From VAZQ01 sp963739385 (GTDB lineage: Bacteria; Pseudomonadota; Alphaproteobacteria; Rhizobiales; Xanthobacteraceae): DNA of 64,000 nucleotides. A model generated the notes under the pieces. The model ran no database searches, was not told the DNA's origin, and was given only the letters and a program-made list of their open reading frames with translations. The stretch spans positions 62,001 to 126,000 of the forward strand of contig CAVUAI010000035.1 of assembly GCA_963739385.1 (NCBI GenBank). Reading direction: 5' to 3'. The position numbers and the translations under genes are program-made. Numbering within the stretch: position 1 is the stretch's first letter; each line of letters opens with the position of its first letter. Shown piece by piece: positions 25,787 through 34,208 of the stretch.

Positions 25787-26176
25787 TCATACTCGGCGCC
25801 TTTTGCGTGGACGGCAGCCGTTGTGGGGAATCGGCGTGACGTCGCGGATGGAGGTGATGGTGAAGCCAGCCGATTGCAGGGAGCGCAGCGCCGACTCGCG
25901 ACCGGAGCCCGGCCCCGCAACCTCGACTTCAAGGGTGCGCATGCCGTGCTCTTGCGCCTTCTTGGCGGCATCTTCGGCGGCCACCTGCGCCGCGTAGGGC
26001 GTCGACTTTCGCGAGCCCTTGAACCCCATGGTGCCGGCCGAGGACCAAGCAATGGTGTTTCCCTGGGCGTCGGTGATGGTAATCATGGTATTATTGAACG
26101 TCGCGGCTACGTGCGCGACGCCGGAAGCGATGTTCTTGCGTTCGCGTCGGCGAACGCGCGTGGCTTCTTTGCCCAT
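25787..26176 (-). CDS. rpsK: 30S ribosomal protein S11
   Basis: 129 residues. NNTMITITDAQGNTIAWSSA and the C-terminal IRDVTPIPHNGCRPRKRRRV are diagnostic of S11, which lines the mRNA platform of the small subunit with S7 and S18. It follows rpsM after 106 bases, and its stop overlaps the upstream ATG of the rpoA frame. Confidence 0.98.
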   Translation of the reverse strand: MGKEATRVRRRERKNIASGVAHVAATFNNTMITITDAQGNTIAWSSAGTMGFKGSRKSTPYAAQVAAEDAAKKAQEHGMRTLEVEVAGPGSGRESALRSLQSAGFTITSIRDVTPIPHNGCRPRKRRRV

Positions 26177-26282
26177 TCTCGATCCTCTCGCGGCGCGGCG
26201 CTACAGCGGCCGGGCCGATGGCTGGTCAGGTGACCACGCAGCGGGCTCGCGCAGGCTGCGTCAGCTCAGGTGCACTCCGCGC

Positions 26283-26657
26283 TTACTTCTTCTTGCCGGC
26301 AATCGGCTTCGCCGGCCCCTTGCGGGTGCGGGCATTGGTGTGAGTCCGCTGGCCGCGTACGGGTAGTCCGCGGCGGTGCCGCAACCCACGATAGCAGCCA
26401 AGGTCCATCAACCGCTTGATGTTCATGGCCACCTCGCGCCGCAGGTCGCCTTCCACCAAATAGTCGCGATCAATGACCTCGCGGATTTGCAGCACTTCCT
26501 GGTCCGTCAGCTGGGACACCCGACGCTCGTCCGGGATTCCAACTTTCGCCATGATTTCATTGGCCTTTTGTGGCCCGATGCCATGGATATATTGCAGTGC
26601 AATCACGACGCGCTTGTTGGTAGGGATATTGACGCCGGCAATGCGGGCCACGGTCAT
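26283..26657 (-). CDS. rpsM: 30S ribosomal protein S13
   Basis: 124 residues, starting ARIAGVNIPTNKRVVIALQY after the initiator. The helix-two-turn-helix region (IHGIGPQKANEIMAKVGI) and the basic tail (GLPVRGQRTHTNARTRKGPA) are typical; the tail reaches toward tRNA in the A and P sites. The 136-base gap after adk holds a 7-bp inverted repeat (ATCGTTT 26691-26697, AAACGAT 26712-26718). Confidence 0.98.
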   Translation of the reverse strand: MTVARIAGVNIPTNKRVVIALQYIHGIGPQKANEIMAKVGIPDERRVSQLTDQEVLQIREVIDRDYLVEGDLRREVAMNIKRLMDLGCYRGLRHRRGLPVRGQRTHTNARTRKGPAKPIAGKKK

Positions 26658-26793
26658 TCACTCCTGTTCCCGGCTCGATCGAAGCCGGTGATCGTTTTCC
26701 GAGGCGGTTCCAAACGATAACGCGACACCCTCCCCGTTCCCCGGGGCCCGGTATCGTTCGACCTCTCGACTTGGATGCCGGTTATTAATGGAT

Positions 26794-27744
26794 TCAACGG
26801 CGTTTCGTCAACCTCCGCTGGCTATGGCTTTTCCGTGAACGGCCGGCGGCGGCCCGGGCACCCGCGGTACGGGGTTTTGCCTTGCTTGACTTTGACTTAG
26901 TGCCAGGCTTTCGCGTTCCAGCCGAACTGGCCGCGGCGCTTTTGGCGGGCGCAGGTTTGTCGCGTGTCGCCGCACTCGCGGTCTTTGCGCCCGATCTCTT
27001 GCCGTCGGACGCTTTGGCACTCCCTGGTTTGGGCGCACCCGACGTCCGGGTACCGGCGGCCTTGGCGTCGCGTGCCTTGGCGGGGGCGGCCGCCTTCCGG
27101 GTCGTATCCGCCTGAGGCCGCTCCGGCGACGGCTTCCCCGCCGGCGCGCGACGCGCCGGCGGCGGACCCTGCAGCGCCCGATCGATGGCGCTCGCGACCG
27201 ACGCGATCGGAGCCATGCCATCGACCGAGCGCAGCATACTCTGAAGCTGGTAGTACGCGGCGAGCGGCGCGGTCTGATCCCGATATGCCAGCAGCCGGCG
27301 CCGGAGCACATCCGGGTCGTCGTCGGCGCGCAGGCTTTCCCCCCGCGCCGTCGTCTCGGCGATCCGCTTCTTGATCCGCTCGAGCAGGATGTCCTCGTCG
27401 ACCTTCAGCTCGATCACCGCATCAAGCTCCAGGCCCTTTTCCCTGAGCATGCGGTCGAGCGCGTGCGCCTGCGGGACCGTGCGGGGGAAGCCGTCGAGGA
27501 TGAAGCCGTTGCGCGCATCGGGCTCCTGAATGCGGTCGGAGACGATGGCCACCACGACGTCGTCGGGCACGAGCTCGCCGCGCTCCATCAGCTCCTTGGC
27601 CACGCGTCCGATCGGCGTTCCAGCCTTGACCGCCGCACGCAGCATCTCGCCCGTGGACAGCTGCACCAACCCATGCTTGGCGACCAGCCGCTGGGCCTGA
27701 GTACCCTTCCCGGCCCCCGGCGGGCCGAGCAGTATCAATCTCAT
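26794..27744 (-). CDS. adk: Adenylate kinase with a long basic low-complexity C-terminal tail
   Basis: 316 residues; the enzyme itself is about 190. P-loop GPPGAGKGTQ at residue 7, NMP-binding STGEML, the FILDGFPRT motif and a short LID (RADDDPDVLRRRLLAYRDQT) without zinc cysteines define the short alphaproteobacterial type that interconverts ATP, AMP and ADP. After about residue 195 follows a tail of some 120 residues made almost wholly of Ala, Lys, Pro, Ser, Arg, Thr and Gly (KAAAPAKARDAKAAGTRTSG and the like), resembling histone-H1-like tails. The start overlaps the secY stop (ATGA). Confidence 0.95.
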   Translation of the reverse strand: MRLILLGPPGAGKGTQAQRLVAKHGLVQLSTGEMLRAAVKAGTPIGRVAKELMERGELVPDDVVVAIVSDRIQEPDARNGFILDGFPRTVPQAHALDRMLREKGLELDAVIELKVDEDILLERIKKRIAETTARGESLRADDDPDVLRRRLLAYRDQTAPLAAYYQLQSMLRSVDGMAPIASVASAIDRALQGPPPARRAPAGKPSPERPQADTTRKAAAPAKARDAKAAGTRTSGAPKPGSAKASDGKRSGAKTASAATRDKPAPAKSAAASSAGTRKPGTKSKSSKAKPRTAGARAAAGRSRKSHSQRRLTKRR

Positions 27745-29072
27745 CTACGCCGCCCCCGCAGCTTCGACCGTTTGATCAGACCTTCGTACTGATGCGCCAG
27801 CAAGTAACCCTGGATTTGCGCCACCGTGTCCATGGTGACACTGACCACGATGAGCAGCGACGTACCGCCAAAATAGAACGGCACGGCCGCGTAGGAAATG
27901 AGAATTTCGGGCAGAAGGCAGACGATGGCGAGGTAGCCGGCACCGATGACGGTGATGCGCGAGAGGACGTAGTCGATGTACTCGGCCGTGCGTTCCCCCG
28001 GCCGAATGCCGGGGATGAAGCCGCCGTGCTTCTTCAGGTTCTCCGCCGTTTCCGTGGGGTTGAACACGATCGCGGTATAGAAGAAGGCGAAGAAAACGAT
28101 CAGCCCGACATAGAGAACCAGAAACAGCGGACGTCCGTGCCCGAGCTGGGTGGTCAACGTGACAAACCATTCCGGGCCCTGGCCGGCGTTGAAGTTGGCG
28201 ACCGTGGTCGGCAACAGCAGCAGCGATGAGGCGAAGATCGGCGGGATCACGCCCGAGGTATTGAGCTTGAGCGGCAGGTGCGAGGACTGGCCCTCGAACA
28301 TGCGGTTGCCGACCTGGCGTTTGGGATATTGGATCAGCAATCGGCGCTGCGCGCGCTCCATGAAAACGATGAAGGCGATCACCGCGACCGCCATCACCAG
28401 GATCACGATGATCAGCCCGGTCGACAGCGCGCCCTGACGGCCGAGCTCCAGCGTGCCGACGATGGCCGAGGGCAGCTCCGCCACGATGCCTGCAAGAATG
28501 ATCAGCGAGATGCCGTTGCCGATGCCGCGCGAGGTCACCTGCTCGCCGAGCCACATCAGGAACATGGTGCCGCCGGTCAGCGTGATGACCGTTCCGATGC
28601 GGAAGAACCAGCCCGGATCCGTCACGACATTGCCGGCGCCCTCGAGGCCGACCGCGATGCCGTAGGACTGGAAGGCTGCGAGCACCACGGTGAGGTACCG
28701 CGTGTACTGGTTCATCACCTTGCGGCCCTGCTCGCCCTCCTTCTTGAGCTGCTCGAGCGTGGGCGACACCGTCGTCATCAGCTGAATGATGATCGAGGCC
28801 GAGATGTACGGCATGATGTTGAGGGCGAAGATCGCCATCCGGTGGATGCCTCCGCCGGAAAACATGTTGAACATGCCGAGGATGCCGCCCGCCTGCGACT
28901 TGAAGATCTGGTCCCAGGCCGAAGGGTCGATGCCGGGCAGCGGGATATAGGTTCCGAAGCGATAGACAAGGAGCGCGCCGAGGGTGAACCAGATGCGCTT
29001 CTTGAGTTCCTCGGCCTTGGCGAGCGCGGAGAAATTGAGATTGGCGGCGAGTTGTTCTGCTGCAGAAACCAT
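27741..29072 (-). CDS. secY: Sec translocon channel subunit SecY
   Basis: 443 residues from ATG 29072 (MVSAAEQLAANLNFSALAKA). Ten transmembrane segments are expected; conserved blocks include GTYIPLPGIDP, the plug region with GGGIHRMAIFALNIMPYISA, GQVTSRGIGNGISLI-like GEQVTSRGIGNGISLIILAG, and KKHGGFIPGIRPGERTAEYI. It forms the protein-conducting channel with SecE and SecG. Located between rplO and adk as in most proteobacteria, with the adk start overlapping its stop. Confidence 0.97.
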   Translation of the reverse strand: MVSAAEQLAANLNFSALAKAEELKKRIWFTLGALLVYRFGTYIPLPGIDPSAWDQIFKSQAGGILGMFNMFSGGGIHRMAIFALNIMPYISASIIIQLMTTVSPTLEQLKKEGEQGRKVMNQYTRYLTVVLAAFQSYGIAVGLEGAGNVVTDPGWFFRIGTVITLTGGTMFLMWLGEQVTSRGIGNGISLIILAGIVAELPSAIVGTLELGRQGALSTGLIIVILVMAVAVIAFIVFMERAQRRLLIQYPKRQVGNRMFEGQSSHLPLKLNTSGVIPPIFASSLLLLPTTVANFNAGQGPEWFVTLTTQLGHGRPLFLVLYVGLIVFFAFFYTAIVFNPTETAENLKKHGGFIPGIRPGERTAEYIDYVLSRITVIGAGYLAIVCLLPEILISYAAVPFYFGGTSLLIVVSVTMDTVAQIQGYLLAHQYEGLIKRSKLRGRRR

Positions 29073-29142
29073 GGGCTTGAAGCTCCCGTCCCACCCCCCA
29101 AGAAACCAGGCGCTCGCGTGGGCGCCGCGACCTATATAGGCA

Positions 29143-29634
29143 TCAGGCCGCCGCTTCGCTCGCCTCCGGCTTCGGCGCCAGGAGGGTGACCGAGCCGCCC
29201 GCCTTTTCCACCGCCGCCACCGCCGATCTGGACGCCCCCCATACCGAGAAGGCGACCTTGGCCTTGATCTCACCCGCGCCGAGCAGCCGGACACCGTCCT
29301 TGGCCCGCCTCAGCACACCCGCCTTCACCAATGCCTCCGCGTCGACCGGCGCGTTGGCGTCGAGCTTGCCGGCGTCGATCGCCGCCTGAATCTTGCCGAG
29401 ATTGACTTCGTTGAGCTTGATCGCGAACGGCGTATTCCTGAAGCCGCGCTTCGGCAGCCGACGGTGGAGCGGCATCTGGCCGCCCTCGAAGCCCTTGATC
29501 CGCACGCCCGAGCGGGCGGTCTGGCCCTTGCCGCCACGACCGCCGGTCTTGCCCGTGCCGGAGCCGATGCCGCGGCCGATGCGGCTGCGTTTCTTGCGCG
29601 CACCCGGCCGGTCGGCGAGTTCGTGGAGTTTCAT
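29143..29634 (-). CDS. rplO: 50S ribosomal protein L15
   Basis: 163 residues. The glycine/arginine-rich N-terminus (RKKRSRIGRGIGSGTGKTGG) and GQMPLHRRLPKRGF are characteristic; L15 helps assemble the central part of the 50S subunit. The start overlaps the rpmD stop by four bases (29631-29634). Confidence 0.97.
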   Translation of the reverse strand: MKLHELADRPGARKKRSRIGRGIGSGTGKTGGRGGKGQTARSGVRIKGFEGGQMPLHRRLPKRGFRNTPFAIKLNEVNLGKIQAAIDAGKLDANAPVDAEALVKAGVLRRAKDGVRLLGAGEIKAKVAFSVWGASRSAVAAVEKAGGSVTLLAPKPEASEAAA

Positions 29635-29834
29635 CGGCGCTCTCCTTCGTCCACCACGCGCACCAGGTGCTTGACCTTGGCGATCATACCCCGCGTCTGC
29701 GGGGTGTCCGGCAACTCGGCGAGCCGACCGATGCGGTTGAGCCCCAGCCCGATGAGGGTCTCGCGCTGGCCGTGATGGCGGCGAATCGGGCTGCCGATCT
29801 GTTCAACCTTGATGACTTTGTCGGTCTTGCTCAT
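29631..29834 (-). CDS. rpmD: 50S ribosomal protein L30
   Basis: 67 residues with the typical IGSPIRRHHGQRETLIGLGL and TPQTRGMIAKVKHLVRVVDE blocks. Lies between rpsE and rplO as usual in the spc operon, 26 bases after rpsE. Confidence 0.97.
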   Translation of the reverse strand: MSKTDKVIKVEQIGSPIRRHHGQRETLIGLGLNRIGRLAELPDTPQTRGMIAKVKHLVRVVDEGERR

Positions 29835-29860
29835 GTCGGTCTCCCGGCGCGCGACTTGTC

Positions 29861-30424
29861 TCAGTCCGCAACCTGCTCGCTCTCACCGCCCTCGCGGCGA
29901 CGCGCCTGCAGGGTCGATACCTTGATATTGCGGCGCGAGGCGACAGAACGGGGAGAGTCCTGGCGCTTGAGCGCGTCGAAGGTCGCCCGCACCATGTTGT
30001 AGGGATTAGACGAGCCGAGCGACTTCGCCACCACGTCCTGCATGCCCAGCGTCTCGAACACCGCGCGCATGGGGCCACCGGCGATGATCCCGGTGCCGGG
30101 AGGCGCCGCACGCAGGAATACCCGCCCGGCCCCGTGACGGCCGGCCACGTCGTGATGCAGCGTCCGGCCTTCGCGCAGCGGCACGCGGATGAGACCGCGC
30201 TTCGCCGCATCGGTCGCCTTGCGGATCGCCTCCGGCACCTCGCGCGCCTTGCCGTGGCCGAACCCGACCCTGCCCTTTTCGTCGCCCACGACGACGAGCG
30301 CGGCGAAGCCGAACCGGCGTCCGCCCTTCACCACCTTGGCCACGCGGTTGATGTGGACCAGCTTGTCGGTGAATTCGTTGTCGCGCTCTTCCCGCTCGCG
30401 GCGATCGCGTGGTTCACGTGCCAT
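29861..30424 (-). CDS. rpsE: 30S ribosomal protein S5
   Basis: 187 residues. The double-stranded-RNA-binding-like N-terminal domain (VKGGRRFGFAALVVVGDEKG) and the C-terminal domain (PGTGIIAGGPMRAVFETLGM) are clear. S5 guards decoding accuracy. The 97-base gap between rplR and rpsE holds a candidate stem-loop of the GACGAC family. Confidence 0.98.
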   Translation of the reverse strand: MAREPRDRREREERDNEFTDKLVHINRVAKVVKGGRRFGFAALVVVGDEKGRVGFGHGKAREVPEAIRKATDAAKRGLIRVPLREGRTLHHDVAGRHGAGRVFLRAAPPGTGIIAGGPMRAVFETLGMQDVVAKSLGSSNPYNMVRATFDALKRQDSPRSVASRRNIKVSTLQARRREGGESEQVAD

Positions 30425-30434
30425 GATCTCGTTC

Positions 30435-30530
30435 CAACCTGCTTTCGAGTGTGTTCAAAGGACGGCCGGCGGAGGACGGAAAGCCCGGGCGTGGCATGTG
30501 TGCTCCGTCATCGTCTCCGTCTCAGAAATT
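30435..30530. repeat. Candidate intergenic stem-loop between rplR and rpsE
   Basis: GAGGACGGA (30472-30480) can pair with TCCGTCATC (30504-30512) at eight of nine positions, with further GGACGG and TCTCCGTCTC copies beside them. It resembles the better conserved stem-loops at 38973-39057 and 55947-56022 and is listed as a weaker third member. Confidence 0.4.
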
Positions 30531-30884
30531 GAGCCCGGCCTCGCGCGCCGCATCCGCCAGCGCCTTGACCCGGCCGTGATAGAGGTAGCCGCCGCGATCG
30601 AAGACGACGTCCTTGATTCCCTTGGCCGAAGCGCGTTCGGCAAGCCGTTTGCCTACGACTTTCGCCGCTTCGATGTTGGCGCCGGTCTTGAGGCTGTCGC
30701 GCATTTCCTTCTCCAGCGAGGAGGCGGAGGCGACCGTCTGGCCGTTCGCGTCGTCGATGACCTGCGCGTAGATGTGCTTCGAGGAGCGGAATACCGAGAG
30801 CCGGGCACGGGAGCCGGCGGCACGACGGACGTTCCGCCGTACCTTTGCCGTCCGCCGCAGCGTCCGATCAGCGACTGTCGCCAT
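30522..30884 (-). CDS. rplR: 50S ribosomal protein L18
   Basis: 120 residues from the second of two adjacent ATG codons. RLSVFRSSKHIYAQVIDDAN and VVFDRGGYLYHGRVKALADA are diagnostic. L18 binds 5S rRNA with L5 and L25. Twelve bases after rplF. Confidence 0.97.
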   Translation of the reverse strand: MATVADRTLRRTAKVRRNVRRAAGSRARLSVFRSSKHIYAQVIDDANGQTVASASSLEKEMRDSLKTGANIEAAKVVGKRLAERASAKGIKDVVFDRGGYLYHGRVKALADAAREAGLNF

Positions 30885-30896
30885 CATGCGCTCCCA

Positions 30897-31430
30897 TCAC
30901 TTCTTCTTGCCTTCCTTGCGGAAGATACGTTCGCCGGCGTACTTGACGCCTTTGCCCTTGTACGGCTCGGGCTTGCGGAAGCCGCGGATTTCAGCGGCGA
31001 CGTGGCCGACCTTCTGGCCGTCGATACCGCTGACAACGATCTCGGTCGGCTTGGGTACCGCGATCGTGATGCCGTCCGGGATCGGGTAGACGATGTCGTG
31101 GCTATAGCCAAGCTGGACCTGCAAATTCTTGCCCTGGAGCGCGGCGCGATAGCCGACGCCGGTGATCTCGAGCCGACGCTCGAAGCCCTTGGTCACCCCC
31201 TCCATCACGTTGGCCAGCAGCGACCGGTAGGTACCCCACATGGCACGCGCGCGCTTGGTCTCGACGCGCGGATCGACCTTGACCTCGCTGCCTTCGACCT
31301 TGGCGGCGACGTCGCTGTGCAGCTCGAGCGAAAGCGCGCCTTTCGGCCCCTTCACCTTGACGAGCTGCCCCTCCACGCTGGCGGTGACACCGGAGGGGAT
31401 CGCTACAGGTTTTTTTCCGACACGAGACAT
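30897..31430 (-). CDS. rplF: 50S ribosomal protein L6
   Basis: 177 residues. SRVGKKPVAIPSGVTASVEG at the start and the C-terminal RGFRKPEPYKGKGVKYAGER are typical of L6, which sits near the factor-binding site. It follows rpsH after 24 bases. Confidence 0.98.
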   Translation of the reverse strand: MSRVGKKPVAIPSGVTASVEGQLVKVKGPKGALSLELHSDVAAKVEGSEVKVDPRVETKRARAMWGTYRSLLANVMEGVTKGFERRLEITGVGYRAALQGKNLQVQLGYSHDIVYPIPDGITIAVPKPTEIVVSGIDGQKVGHVAAEIRGFRKPEPYKGKGVKYAGERIFRKEGKKK

Positions 31431-31454
31431 GGCCGCTGATCCGTTGTTACCGGC

Positions 31455-31853
31455 TTAGAATACCGTGCAGAGGATTTCTCCGCCCACGTTGTTGTCGCGC
31501 GCGTCGTGATCCGCCATCACGCCCTTCGGCGTGGACAGGATGGCGACCCCCAATCCGTTATTCACGCGCGGGAGCGCCCTGACCGAGGCGTAGACGCGCC
31601 GGCCCGGTTTCGACACCCGCGCGATCTCGCGGATAACCGGCGCGCCGTCGAAATATTTGAGCTCGATCTCGAGCTCCTTGCGCCCATTCGAGTGCTCGAC
31701 CGCCGCGTAGCCGCGGATGAAGCCCTCCGTCTTGAGCACGTCGAGCACGCTCACTCGCAGCCGCGAGGCCGGCATCGACACCTTCGACTTGTTGCGCATC
31801 TGCGCGTTGTGAATGCGCGCAATCATGTCGCCGAGCGGATCGTTCACGCCCAT
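31455..31853 (-). CDS. rpsH: 30S ribosomal protein S8
   Basis: 132 residues from ATG 31853 (MGVNDPLGDMIARIHNAQMR). The C-terminal VNNGLGVAILSTPKGVM and NNVGGEILCTVF are diagnostic. S8 binds helix 21 of 16S rRNA and in many bacteria represses its own operon. 13 bases after rpsN. Confidence 0.98.
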   Translation of the reverse strand: MGVNDPLGDMIARIHNAQMRNKSKVSMPASRLRVSVLDVLKTEGFIRGYAAVEHSNGRKELEIELKYFDGAPVIREIARVSKPGRRVYASVRALPRVNNGLGVAILSTPKGVMADHDARDNNVGGEILCTVF

Positions 31854-31866
31854 TGCTCGGCCCTCC

Positions 31867-32172
31867 TCACCAGCTCGACTTGACAAGGCCCGGGATCAGC
31901 CCCTTGGAGCCGAGTTCCCGAAGCGCGATGCGAGAAAGCTTGAGCTTGCGATAGAAGCCCCGCGGCCGGCCCGATACCTCGCAGCGATTGCGAATGCGGG
32001 TCGCCGAAGAATTGCGCGGCATCTCGGCAAGCTTCAGCGTCGCCGCGAACCTCTCCTCCATCGGCTTCGACTTGTCGCGCGCAACCGCCTTGAGCCGCGA
32101 GCGCCTGCTCGCAAACTTCTTGCTCAGCCTGCGTCGCCGATTGTTCTTCTCGATCGAACTCTTCTTAGCCAT
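31867..32172 (-). CDS. rpsN: 30S ribosomal protein S14
   Basis: 101 residues, the long zinc-free form: there is no CxxC pair, and EMPRNSSATRIRNRCEVSGR with PRGFYRKLKLSRIALREL are typical. The start at the second ATG follows a ribosome-binding site. Lies between rplE and rpsH. Confidence 0.98.
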   Translation of the reverse strand: MAKKSSIEKNNRRRRLSKKFASRRSRLKAVARDKSKPMEERFAATLKLAEMPRNSSATRIRNRCEVSGRPRGFYRKLKLSRIALRELGSKGLIPGLVKSSW

Positions 32173-32208
32173 CAATATCTCCTGGCTTTCCGCGTCTGAG
32201 GATCGCCC

Positions 32209-32934
32209 TCACTGCCGGAATGGAAAGTTGAATGCACTTAACAGCGCCCGCGCCTCGTTGTCGTTCTTCGCGCTGGTGCAGACCGTGATGTCCATACCCC
32301 AGACATCGGCTGCCTTGTCGTAGTCGATCTCCGGGAAGATGATGTGTTCCTTGATGCCGATCGTGTAGTTGCCGCCGCCGTCGAAGCTCTTGGGCGACAG
32401 GCCGCGGAAGTCGCGCACGCGCGGCAGCGCGATGTTGATCAGCCGATCGACGAATTCGTACATGCGGGCCTTGCGCAGCGTCACCTTGCAGCCGATCGCC
32501 TGGCCATCGCGCACCTTGAAGGTGGCGATCGATTTTCTCGCCTTGGTGATCACCGCCTTCTGGCCTGCGATCAGGCCAAGGTCGTTGGCGGCGGCCTCGA
32601 CCTTCTTGCGGTCGTTGACGCCCTCGCCGATGCCCATATTGATCACGACCTTCTCGAGCACAGGCACCTGCAGCCGGCTCTTGTAGCCGAACTCCTCCGA
32701 CAGCTTCTTGCGCACCACGTCTTCGAAATAGGTCTTCAGGCGCGGCGTGACGCGCTCTTCCCGCTTCCTTGCCTTCGGCGCGGCGGCGGCCTCGCCCTTG
32801 GCGGCCCGGTCGCCCTTTTCCGCCTTCGGAGCCTTCTGCTGCCCCTGTTGAGCCTGATCGCCTTTCTCGGGCCGCGGTGCCTTGTCCGACTTACCGGACT
32901 TGCCGCCCTTGGCCTTGGTTTCGGTGTCAGCCAT
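32209..32934 (-). CDS. rplE: 50S ribosomal protein L5 with a long charged N-terminal extension
   Basis: 241 residues, whereas L5 is normally about 180-185. The conserved domain starts near residue 63 (RVTPRLKTYFEDVVRKKLSE) and includes VLEKVVINMGIGEGVNDRK and IFPEIDYDKAADVWGMDITV. The first 60 residues are Lys/Ala/Glu/Gln/Gly-rich (TKAKGGKSGKSDKAPRPEKG and similar). The ATG at 32934 overlaps the end of rplX by eight bases, which supports the long form; no convincing start is visible at the usual place. L5 binds 5S rRNA and contacts S13 across the subunits. Confidence 0.95.
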   Translation of the reverse strand: MADTETKAKGGKSGKSDKAPRPEKGDQAQQGQQKAPKAEKGDRAAKGEAAAAPKARKREERVTPRLKTYFEDVVRKKLSEEFGYKSRLQVPVLEKVVINMGIGEGVNDRKKVEAAANDLGLIAGQKAVITKARKSIATFKVRDGQAIGCKVTLRKARMYEFVDRLINIALPRVRDFRGLSPKSFDGGGNYTIGIKEHIIFPEIDYDKAADVWGMDITVCTSAKNDNEARALLSAFNFPFRQ

Positions 32935-33253
32935 CGATCTCAACTCCCGAACGCTTGGCGACGCGCACCTTGCGCCGATCGTCGCCCTGACCCACGAACT
33001 TGAAGCCGACACGCGTCGGCTTGCCGTCCTTGGGGTCGGCGAGCGCGAGATTCGACAGATGCACCGTCGCCTCCTTGGAGACGATGCCGCCCTCCTGCTG
33101 CGCGTTCTGCTTCTGGTGGCGCTTGACCAGGTTGACCCCGCGCACCAAAGCCCGGCCGGCGTCGGGCCGCACCTCGATAACCTCGCCGCTGCGACCCTTG
33201 TCGCGCCCCGACAGCACGACCACCTTGTCGCCCTTGCGGATCTTCGCGGCCAT
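32927..33253 (-). CDS. rplX: 50S ribosomal protein L24
   Basis: 108 residues from ATG 33253. KIRKGDKVVVLSGRDKGRSG is the KOW motif and NLVKRHQKQNAQQEGGIVSK is typical. L24 initiates 50S assembly. Its start overlaps the rplN stop (ATGA), and its end overlaps the rplE start. Confidence 0.98.
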   Translation of the reverse strand: MAAKIRKGDKVVVLSGRDKGRSGEVIEVRPDAGRALVRGVNLVKRHQKQNAQQEGGIVSKEATVHLSNLALADPKDGKPTRVGFKFVGQGDDRRKVRVAKRSGVEIDG

Positions 33254-33621
33254 CACAGCACCTCCGGCGCGAGCGAGATGATCTTCATGTGGTTCTTGGC
33301 CCGCAGCTCGCGCGGAACCGGTCCGAAGATGCGGGTACCGACCGGCTCCATCTGCGGATTGATCAACACCGCGGCATTGCGATCGAACCGGATGATCGAC
33401 CCGTCCGGACGCTTGATGTCCTTGGAGATCCGCACCACCACGGCCTTCATCACCTCGCCCTTTTTCACGCGGCCGCGCGGGATCGCCTCCTTCACCGACA
33501 CTACGATCACATCGCCGATGGTGGCATACTTGCGCTTCGACCCGCCCAGCACCTTGATGCACATGACGCGGCGCGCGCCGGAATTGTCCGCCACGTCGAG
33601 GTTGGTCTGCATCTGAATCAT
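33253..33621 (-). CDS. rplN: 50S ribosomal protein L14
   Basis: 122 residues. MIQMQTNLDVADNSGARRVM and RPDGSIIRFDRNAAVLINPQ are diagnostic. L14 lies at the inter-subunit face and binds the silencing factor RsfS in other bacteria. 40 bases after rpsQ. Confidence 0.98.
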   Translation of the reverse strand: MIQMQTNLDVADNSGARRVMCIKVLGGSKRKYATIGDVIVVSVKEAIPRGRVKKGEVMKAVVVRISKDIKRPDGSIIRFDRNAAVLINPQMEPVGTRIFGPVPRELRAKNHMKIISLAPEVL

Positions 33622-33661
33622 GACGCCACCCTCGCTCTCCTGCTTCCCGCGCGCATAGCGC

Positions 33662-33910
33662 TCACACGACCTTCTTCTTCTCGCCGCGCACCACTTCCCA
33701 GCGCTTGAGTCTCGACAGCGGACGACGCTCCTCGATCCACACGATATCGTCCACGTGATATTCATTGGTCTCATCGTGGGCGTAATATTTCTTCGTGCGC
33801 CGCACGGTCTTCTTCATCACCGGGTGCGTGAAGCGGCGCTCGACGCGCACCACGACGGTCTTGTCCTGCTTGTCGCTCACCACGACGCCCTGCAGCGTGC
33901 GCTTCGGCAT
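33662..33910 (-). CDS. rpsQ: 30S ribosomal protein S17
   Basis: 82 residues. MPKRTLQGVVVSDKQDKTVV and the KKYYAHDETNEYHVDDIVWI stretch are typical of S17, an early binder of 16S rRNA. Seven bases after rpmC. Confidence 0.98.
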   Translation of the reverse strand: MPKRTLQGVVVSDKQDKTVVVRVERRFTHPVMKKTVRRTKKYYAHDETNEYHVDDIVWIEERRPLSRLKRWEVVRGEKKKVV

Positions 33911-33917
33911 CTTTTGA

Positions 33918-34196
33918 CTACTCCGACTTGGCTTTCGAGCGCGTGGCGCGCTTCGGCTTGGTTGCTTTCTCGTCCCGCGCCACCGGCTTCGGCGTCGACG
34001 AAGAAGCGCCGCTGCGCTTCTGGGCGGCGACCGTCTTGATACGCGCGATGTCTCGGCGGACCTGCCGCACGCGCGCGGTGTTCTCGAGCTGTCCCGTCGC
34101 CCGCTGGAAGCGCAGGTTGAACCGCTCTTTCTTGAGTTTCAGAACCTCATCGTCGAGCTGGTCGACGGTCATGGCCCTGAGATCACCCGGCTTCAT
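33918..34196 (-). CDS. rpmC: 50S ribosomal protein L29 with a basic C-terminal tail
   Basis: 92 residues from ATG 34196; L29 is usually 65-70. The two-helix domain (KPGDLRAMTVDQLDDEVLKL, RFQRATGQLENTARVRQVRR) ends near residue 63. A tail of about 28 residues follows, rich in Ser, Lys, Ala, Pro and Thr (GASSSTPKPVARDEKATKPK). L29 sits at the polypeptide exit. The start is 12 bases after rplP. Confidence 0.95.
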   Translation of the reverse strand: MKPGDLRAMTVDQLDDEVLKLKKERFNLRFQRATGQLENTARVRQVRRDIARIKTVAAQKRSGASSSTPKPVARDEKATKPKRATRSKAKSE

Positions 34197-34208
34197 GTCG
34201 CTCCTCAC

